From assembly GCA_032123435.1 (NCBI GenBank), contig JAQBFJ010000143.1, forward strand, positions 1 to 29,442: a DNA stretch of 29,442 nt, given 5' to 3'. This DNA comes from JAQBFJ01 sp032123435 (GTDB lineage: Bacteria; Verrucomicrobiota; Kiritimatiellia; UBA8416; JAQBFJ01). This document shows positions 24,786 through 29,442 of this stretch, in pieces; the stretch's first letter is position 1, and the number at the start of each line of letters is the position of its first letter. The notes under the pieces are model-generated. The model was not told the DNA's origin. It searched no databases and saw nothing but the letters and a program-made list of their open reading frames with translations. A program made the position numbers and the translations under genes.

Positions 24786-25517
24786 TCAACCCGGACAGGA
24801 ACCGTTTTTGGCCGCCCAATCGGCCTGGCGGGCGATTCCCATCATTATATGGACATCATCAACCGTCAACGCCCCACGCCCCATGACCCTTCGCAATCCC
24901 AACATCATATGATCAGCATTATCCTCTTTTATAAAACCTACGCGAAGCAGGACTTCCCGCCACAGCATGAACATTCGTTCCCTCAATTCCGACGATGCCT
25001 CCGGTGATTTTTCCAGGGGCGGCTCATACGAGCCACCCGCGACAAAAAGCTCATAACAACATATCATCGCCGCTTGTGCCACATTAAGAGAAGTGTACGC
25101 CTCCGTTGTCGGTATCTGTATGATCTGCGTGCAAAGCGCCAGATCTTCATTGGTTAAACCATTATCCTCTGGCCCGAAAATCAGGGCCACCTTGCCTTTG
25201 TCTGCCTCCGCGACCGCGCGACCAGCCCATTCACGCGGCGTCTTGGCATGCTGACGATATAAACCCGTTCGCGCGGTTGCGCCCATTACAGCACCACAGT
25301 CGGCCACGGCTTCCGCCAAACTCGCGAACTCAGTCCTGTTATCCAGGATATCCGTGGCATGACACGCCATCATCTTCGCTTCATCCATGTTCAAACGGCG
25401 CGGCGCAACCAGGCCAAGATCCGAAAAACCCATGTTGGCCATTGCGCGGCAAACCGAACCAACGTTGCCGCCATACAACGGCCCCACAAGCACTATACGC
25501 ACGTTGTCAAATCCCAT
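24786..25517 (-). CDS. trmJ: tRNA (cytidine/uridine-32-2'-O-)-methyltransferase TrmJ
   Basis: A 243-residue SPOUT methyltransferase that methylates the ribose of residue 32 in the tRNA anticodon loop using SAM. Motif 1 (VGPLYGGNVGSVCRAMANMGF) has the expected Asn and Arg. The knot motifs are LIFGPEDNGLTNEDL and IPTTEAYTSLNVAQAAMI. A helical TrmJ-type C-terminal extension is present. GGAGG lies seven bases before the ATG. The hypothetical gene upstream ends 21 bases earlier. Another SpoU-family RNA methyltransferase with the same fold is the main alternative, but the N-terminal motif and length favour TrmJ. Confidence 0.85.
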   Translation of the reverse strand: MGFDNVRIVLVGPLYGGNVGSVCRAMANMGFSDLGLVAPRRLNMDEAKMMACHATDILDNRTEFASLAEAVADCGAVMGATARTGLYRQHAKTPREWAGRAVAEADKGKVALIFGPEDNGLTNEDLALCTQIIQIPTTEAYTSLNVAQAAMICCYELFVAGGSYEPPLEKSPEASSELRERMFMLWREVLLRVGFIKEDNADHMMLGLRRVMGRGALTVDDVHIMMGIARQADWAAKNGSCPG

Positions 25518-25538
25518 CAGAACGCCTCCCTGTCAATT

Positions 25539-25943
25539 TCACCATTTCAAATAATCAGCATCTTCCGTCAGATCCTTGAAACGTCTTTCGATAATCGCCT
25601 GTCTATTCTCCTGTCGTTTCTGAATTAACGTCCTTAGATTCGCCAGATCCGAAGTCATTTGCTCCACATCCGCCTTCATAAGATCCTGTCGTATGTCAAA
25701 CACTTCTGTCAAAGCCTTCCGGAGCAACTTCGCGCTTTCCTCCCGCTTTACCCCTTTGCCGTGCTTCGCACTCGGCGCGAGTCTATGAATCAATCCGGCA
25801 AGCTCCTGCTCTTTCATAATCTTGCCGAACAGATCCGGATTTTTCCGTTTCTGATCCATCAGCGCAATGGCTTCCTTGACAATACCCACGCTGAATTCGA
25901 CCGCGTCATCTTTTCTCTTCTGGAACCATATTACAAACTGCAT
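25539..25943 (-). CDS. Hypothetical small charged helical protein
   Basis: 134 residues, no family recognised. It is highly charged and predicted helical, with no signal peptide or membrane segment and no cysteine. The last 35 residues form a probable coiled-coil (LIQKRQENRQAIIERRFKDL) ending in DADYLKW. Codon use and the 21-base spacing to trmJ suggest a real, co-transcribed gene. No good ribosome site is visible, so the start may differ. A structured family A repeat lies about 60 bases upstream. Confidence 0.6.
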   Translation of the reverse strand: MQFVIWFQKRKDDAVEFSVGIVKEAIALMDQKRKNPDLFGKIMKEQELAGLIHRLAPSAKHGKGVKREESAKLLRKALTEVFDIRQDLMKADVEQMTSDLANLRTLIQKRQENRQAIIERRFKDLTEDADYLKW

Positions 25944-26004
25944 TTGTCAAACAATCTCTAACTACTGCACAAAGCCATTGTTTTACAACGTCTTATCCCA
26001 CACG

Positions 26005-26165
26005 CATGCAATTCTTCATGAAATATGCGGGCTGGCACACTTATTTCACGAGTCCAGGCCAATCAAGGCCAATGCATTGAGGATAAAGCTGTATGAATAT
26101 ACCGCGAATCCTCAATAACGCCGGCCTTGGCGGGTATGGGCTCGCCTCTGGTGAAGAATTGCATG
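26005..26165 (+). ncRNA. Family A structured repeat, copy 2 (candidate RNA)
   Basis: A 161-base element bounded by a perfect 13-base inverted repeat (CATGCAATTCTTC at 26005-26017 and GAAGAATTGCATG at 26153-26165). Inside are P2 (GAAAT 26020-26024 with ATTTC 26043-26047), P3 (AAGGCC 26065-26070 with GGCCTT 26123-26128, then ATTGAGGAT 26076-26084 with ATCCTCAAT 26108-26116) and a GGCG/CGCC hairpin (from 26129). The P3 tip from AAGCTGTATG to CCGCGA is identical to copy 1 although the stem below has changed on both sides. It lies directly before family B copy 2 and upstream of the hypothetical gene on the other strand. Confidence 0.6.
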
Positions 26166-26180
26166 TCTCTTTTCTTCCTC

Positions 26181-26328
26181 TCCATCAGAAAAACCGTTCA
26201 GGAAATCTGAAATAAAACTATCGTTTTATTAAGATTTCCTGGACCATCCCGTGTTAATCTCTGTTAATCCAGTTATCCTGTCAAAAACTCCCCTCTCCCA
26301 CTGATTCTTCATGTAGCATGCGGGCTAT
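26181..26328 (+). repeat. Family B hairpin repeat, copy 2
   Basis: Nearly identical to window positions 1-148. The stem-loop at 26199-26241 has fully paired outer arms (CAGGAAATCT/AGATTTCCTG). It is joined directly to family A copy 2 and ends with TTCTTCATGTAGCATGCGGGCT, a near copy of the motif at 26012-26033, so the A+B unit is flanked by 22-base direct repeats. Confidence 0.9.
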
Positions 26329-26379
26329 CCCTGAAAACTTTATACAATAGGGCTTATCTCCGGTTTTTGACCTAAAATG

Positions 26380-26407
26380 TTGAAATAATTCCCTGAATCT
26401 ATAAGAT
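26380..26407 (+). promoter_or_regulatory. Possible promoter of the aminotransferase
   Basis: TTGAAA at 26380-26385 and TAAGAT at 26402-26407 with a 16-base spacer, in an AT-rich leader (26331-26520) upstream of the gene. The match to a sigma-70-type promoter is only moderate. The rest of the leader shows nothing definite, and the ATG at 26521 has no clear ribosome site. Confidence 0.25.
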
Positions 26408-26520
26408 GCTATAGAAGATAAATAATATTGTAAACCAAGGATATATTAACGAATATGCGTGTCGTTTCACAAGGTTACATAAAACCAACACATTCAACTG
26501 AATACACTGGTTAACATACA

Positions 26521-27693
26521 ATGAGCCGTAAAACATCAGAATTTATAGCCGACCATATCCGCAATGTTCCGCGTTCGGGTATTCGCGACTTTTTTGAAAT
26601 AGTCAACACGCGAAAAGACATTATAAGCTTGAGCATCGGTGAACCGGATTTCGATACACCATTGCATATACGGGAAGCCGCCATCCAGTCTCTTAATCGA
26701 GGCGAAACATCATATACCGAAAACATGGGCATCCTTAAAGTGCGCGAGGCAATCGCCGCGTATACAGAAAACTCATTTAAAACCCAGTATGACCCTGTCA
26801 AAGAAGTAATGATCACCGTCGGCGTAAGCGAAGCCTTCGACCTCGCCGTACGCGCCCTCGTTAATCCCGGCGATGAGGTCATGTATCATGAACCTTCTTT
26901 TGTGTCCTATTCTCCCATAATAACATTCGCGCACGGAATACCAGTACCAGTCCTAACCAGCAGGGAAAACGGATTCCGCCTCACAGCCCAACTGCTAGAA
27001 GAAAAAGTAACCGATAAAACAAGAGTTCTTATACTTAATTTTCCGACAAATCCGACCGGAGCGGCATTAACACGATCCGATCTCGAAGGCATTGCTCAAT
27101 TCGCAATCAAACACGATATCATAGTAATAACAGATGAGATCTATTCAGAACTTACTTATGAAGCAGAACGTATCTGCATCGCTTCATTCCCAGACATGAA
27201 ACAACGAACTGTTCTGCTGAACGGCTTTTCCAAGGCATGGGCAATGACGGGATTCCGGCTCGGCTTCCTCTGCGCGCCACCCGAACTGACCGAAGCCATG
27301 ATGAAGATTCATCAATATTGCATGATGTGCGCACCCACATTAAGCCAGAAAGCCGCCCTGGAAGCACTCGAAAACGGAATGTCCGATATCATTACAATGC
27401 GCGACGAATATCAAAGAAGGCGTGATCTTATAGTTGATTCTCTCAACAAGATGGGCTTGCCTTGTCACAAGCCGGAAGGCGCCTTCTACGTATTCCCTTA
27501 TATAGGCGATCACGGCATCACATCCAGGGAATTCTCAATGAGACTCATAGACGAGGAAAAAGTGGCCTGTGTTCCAGGCACCGCTTTCGGTTCCTCAGGA
27601 GAAGGATTTATACGCTGTTCATATGCCACCAACATTGAACAGATAAAAGAAGCTATGTCACGCATGACATCCTTTGTAAAACGACTGCGCTGA
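26521..27693 (+). CDS. PLP-dependent class I/II aminotransferase (AspC/PatA-like)
   Basis: A 390-residue fold-type I aminotransferase. Seen: SIGEPDFDTP (substrate-side Gly), SYTENMGILKVREAIA, VGVSEAFDLA, the NFPTNPTGA pyridoxal-Asn segment, ITDEIYSEL (Asp and Tyr contacting PLP), LNGFSKAWAMTGFRLGF with the Schiff-base Lys, and a C-terminal FIRCSYA with the Arg that binds the substrate carboxylate. The sequence is close in style to Bacillus PatA and archaeal aspartate/aromatic aminotransferases, which act in lysine, aspartate or aromatic amino acid metabolism. The substrate cannot be fixed from sequence. It stands alone on the + strand between repeat regions. Confidence 0.9.
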   Translation: MSRKTSEFIADHIRNVPRSGIRDFFEIVNTRKDIISLSIGEPDFDTPLHIREAAIQSLNRGETSYTENMGILKVREAIAAYTENSFKTQYDPVKEVMITVGVSEAFDLAVRALVNPGDEVMYHEPSFVSYSPIITFAHGIPVPVLTSRENGFRLTAQLLEEKVTDKTRVLILNFPTNPTGAALTRSDLEGIAQFAIKHDIIVITDEIYSELTYEAERICIASFPDMKQRTVLLNGFSKAWAMTGFRLGFLCAPPELTEAMMKIHQYCMMCAPTLSQKAALEALENGMSDIITMRDEYQRRRDLIVDSLNKMGLPCHKPEGAFYVFPYIGDHGITSREFSMRLIDEEKVACVPGTAFGSSGEGFIRCSYATNIEQIKEAMSRMTSFVKRLR

Positions 27694-27798
27694 ACGCGGA
27701 CAGAATAACATTCACCACGGATTACACTGACAGCACGGATAACGGATACAAAGAAGAGAATATTTCTGACAGGATAACAGGATTTACGGGATCAAGAT

Positions 27799-27875
27799 GT
27801 TTATGAAATCTGAAACAAAAACCTCGTTCCTTTCCGGATCCAGGAACGATAGTTTTAATTCCAGATTTCATAAAC
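27799..27875. repeat. Extended family B hairpin with nested inner hairpin
   Basis: Perfect 14-base arms GTTTATGAAATCTG (27799-27812) and CAGATTTCATAAAC (27862-27875). Inside, AAAAC/GTTTT and CGTTCCT (27825-27831)/AGGAACG (27842-27848) close over a short loop containing CCGGATCC. The total stem is about 35 pairs with few interruptions. The core GAAATCTGAAA...AGATTTC is shared with the other family B hairpins, whose loop is only four bases. Confidence 0.85.
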
Positions 27876-27952
27876 GGTATCTGTGATGGAGAAGATTTGC
27901 ATCACAAGACCCGGTGCTATCCGACGATTTTTTCCCTAACATCAGAGATGGT

Positions 27953-27994
27953 CGTGGAATATAAATAGAATTATTAGTCTATTTATATTCCACG
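27953..27994. repeat. Perfect 16-base inverted repeat
   Basis: CGTGGAATATAAATAG (27953-27968) and CTATTTATATTCCACG (27979-27994), with a ten-base loop. It stands where other family B copies have their own hairpin, just before an 'atcccgtaaatcctgtgatcctg' tail, but its arm sequence is unrelated to them. Confidence 0.9.
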
Positions 27995-28077
27995 GATCTA
28001 ATCCCTTTTCAATCCCGTAAATCCTGTGATCCTGTCAAAACTTTATTTTCCCTTGCTGATTCTCATGCAATATCCGG

Positions 28078-28917
28078 TTACTTCACTGTTGCCTTTGTAA
28101 CCCTCACAAGCGCTTTCCAGAGCCTTTCCGGATCTTTTTCGCTCATAATTATTTTGCGTGTTTCAGGTTTTCTAAAAGTTTCCGTTATACCAGCCAATAA
28201 TTTCAAGTAGAACGCGTTAGCCGTCGTCGGGATAGCCATGAAGAATACTATGCGCGTCAGTACTTTTCCGGATCCGCCAAAATCAATACCTTTCTTGCTG
28301 ATGCCCAACGCCAACGTCAACCCGCCTCCTTCTACACAGCGAACGTGGGGAAACGCTAAACCATGATCAACTGCCGTACTCAAAATTGTTTCACGCCGAA
28401 GTGATTCTTCAACAAGCCTTCCTGCGTTATCAATAAAACCTTCATGTTCCATCTTATACGCAAGCTCTTTAATAACACCTTCCCTGTCCGTGGATACCAG
28501 ACGCGGCACCATAAGCGTATGAGAAGAAAAACGCGAAATCCCTACCTTGGGCGGCTCACTGCGACGCGGCATCTTGCCCACACGGCGTGGAGCCGACTCA
28601 GGATAATAAAGCATCCTCGCGCAATTCGGACAACTTTGTATGGTCTTTGCATTACGCACCGCCTGCACCTGACTGATTGGCAGTTTCATTCCGCATGCCA
28701 CGCAAATGCCTTCCGCGACCGGTACAATAACAATATGATCTTTCTTATTAAGTTTATCGAACAGCGTGTGAATATCAGGCGACAATTCATCACTCATCCC
28801 TTTGATTGCGGCGTCAAGCTGTTGTAAATGATCAGAACCTTTTTTGGTAACTTTCTGTTCTTCGCGTATTAAGACGAGCTCTTGAAGCTGAATCAGATGA
28901 TTTACAACTGGATGCAT
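28078..28917 (-). CDS. Zinc-ribbon / PTS EIIA (PtsN-like) fusion protein
   Basis: A 279-residue two-part protein. Residues 1-110 resemble the C4 zinc-ribbon (CdsZ/DUF164-like) family: helical start, then CVAC (C72, C75) and CPNC (C96, C99) with ARMLYYPE after the last Cys. Residues 135-275 are a PTS EIIA type-2 domain. H191 in GLAFPHVR is the phospho-accepting histidine, followed by GGGLTLALGISKKGIDFGG. Such EIIA domains take phosphate from HPr in sugar uptake or in the regulatory nitrogen PTS. No EIIB/EIIC transporter gene is next to it, so a regulatory role is more likely (inference). The ATG has AAGGGA six bases upstream. Its stop codon abuts the tail of a family B repeat. Confidence 0.85.
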   Translation of the reverse strand: MHPVVNHLIQLQELVLIREEQKVTKKGSDHLQQLDAAIKGMSDELSPDIHTLFDKLNKKDHIVIVPVAEGICVACGMKLPISQVQAVRNAKTIQSCPNCARMLYYPESAPRRVGKMPRRSEPPKVGISRFSSHTLMVPRLVSTDREGVIKELAYKMEHEGFIDNAGRLVEESLRRETILSTAVDHGLAFPHVRCVEGGGLTLALGISKKGIDFGGSGKVLTRIVFFMAIPTTANAFYLKLLAGITETFRKPETRKIIMSEKDPERLWKALVRVTKATVK

Positions 28918-29060
28918 TATTTCCCTTTCTCCCCGATAATTAACAAAACATCACGCTTCTTTATAATATAAAGAAATAACCCAAATATCTTATTTCGTGT
29001 TTTGCAGCAAGTCAATGAATAACTATAAAAAACGAAAATCTTTTCTACCTTGCAAAGCTC
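28918..29060. other. AT-rich leader of the EIIA fusion gene
   Basis: AT-rich non-coding stretch upstream of the - strand gene ending at 28917. It contains the small palindrome CTTTATAATATAAAG near 28959-28973, which could include a -10 element. No reliable -35/-10 pair is seen. Confidence 0.3.
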
Positions 29061-29084
29061 AGGCAGAACAGTATTCTGTTGTCT

Positions 29085-29442
29085 TTCCTTGCCCCCCATG
29101 GCAAGGAACGCAACGAATAGGACGGAGAGGTGACCGCCTGTCTCGCCGAAGCTTTAGCATAGGTGGAAGTGGCCGATGGTGTCCGCATCGCCCTGAAGGG
29201 CGTGCGAGATCTCGCCCAACGCATGCGTTGGGCGGACACGACTGGACTCGAAGCGCTGAAAGAGGCCCTGAGCTTGTCGAAGGGTAAGGCCGAAGGCCGA
29301 CGAGATCGGGAGATTGAGGAGTCAATCCCGCCCGGCTGGCGGGATGAGAACACTAATTGTGCCGAAGGCAGGTATAATTAGGAATTGCCATTTATGGCAA
29401 GGCCGTAAGGCCGAAGCAAACTGGAGTTTGCTGACACAATTT
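29085..29442. repeat. Mosaic of small GC-rich palindromic repeats
   Basis: Non-coding. Recognisable pieces are CCTTGCC/GGCAAGG (about 29088-29107), a TAKASA-type repeat (29131-29167, reading STYAKASARQA on the - strand) and nested inverted repeats at 29179-29239. Those comprise GTGTCCGC with GCGGACAC, CGCCCTGAAGGGCG, GAGATCTC, and a 20-base perfect palindrome at 29214-29233. Also present are CCCTGAGCTTGTCGAAGGG (29266-29284, reading PFDKLRA), ATCCCGCC/GGCGGGAT (29325-29345), and GGCCGTAAGGCC plus AAACTGGAGTTT at the end. Its composition is clearly different from neighbouring genes. Open frames here exist on both strands and look spurious. Confidence 0.75.

Larger units (their letters stand above)
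27694..28077. repeat. Repeat and palindrome region after the aminotransferase
   Basis: 384 non-coding bases. They hold a 'caccacggattacac' type stretch (27711-27750), then family B copy 4 in reverse orientation (27767-27875), then a palindrome (27953-27994) and family B-like tail in forward orientation (to about 28076, the end of the next gene). The two copies diverge from each other around 27900. No gene is seen. The hairpins could also stop transcription from either side. Confidence 0.75.

Noticed and set aside
26033..26047. Sigma-54 promoter (TGGCAC-like) near the family A repeat
   Set aside because: The -12 TTGC element is missing at the right spacing and the bases belong to the repeat.
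29045..29353. Two or three overlapping reading frames at the right end
   Set aside because: They run on both strands through palindromic repeats, lack ribosome sites and consist of repeat-derived peptides.

Overview
The window is a stretch of bacterial chromosome with 23 recognisable protein-coding genes and an unusually rich set of short intergenic repeats. The gene content (sigma-54, a type II secretion system with full-length secretin, an arginine cluster, an ordinary rplM-rpsI pair) indicates a double-membraned (Gram-negative-type) bacterium. Two things make an uncultured PVC-type lineage (Kiritimatiellota/Lentisphaerota) or Omnitrophota plausible: the PilM/PilN/PilO-flavoured secretion assembly genes, and the intergenic repeats that translate as short spurious peptides. 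This placement is inference and low confidence. I see no tRNA, rRNA, CRISPR array, transposase or phage gene.

Layout. Positions 1-148 hold an intergenic hairpin repeat. rpoN (sigma-54) and mfd (transcription-repair coupling factor) follow on the + strand. A tandem array of 33 seven-base units separates mfd from the convergent thiD. From 6.4 to 26 kb everything runs on the - strand. In transcription order this is: a hypothetical gene, trmJ, gspE, gspF, (repeat), gspG-H-I-J-K-L-M-D, rplM, rpsI, a DEAD-box RNA helicase, argJ, (repeat), argB, argD, argG, (structured repeat), thiD. A PLP aminotransferase lies on the + strand at 26.5-27.7 kb. A zinc-ribbon/PTS EIIA fusion gene is on the - strand at 28.1-28.9 kb. 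The last 380 bases are a GC-rich mosaic of small palindromes.

How the genes work together. gspE to gspD encode most of a type II secretion machine: cytoplasmic ATPase, inner-membrane platform, five pseudopilins, the L/M assembly proteins and the outer-membrane secretin. GspC and the prepilin peptidase are not in the window. argJ, argB, argD and argG supply four steps of arginine synthesis (ornithine acetyltransferase, N-acetylglutamate kinase, acetylornithine aminotransferase, argininosuccinate synthase); argC, argF and argH are not in the window.

The most unusual signal is intergenic. A roughly 160-base element occurs twice (6135-6301 and 26005-26165). Between the copies the stems change in a compensatory way while the apical loop is unchanged, which is the signature of a conserved folded RNA or DNA structure. 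A second hairpin family (near positions 1, 21486, 26181, 27767 and 27953) also shows paired compensatory changes. Two of these repeat stretches carry ~32-base insertions of a third, smaller repeat.
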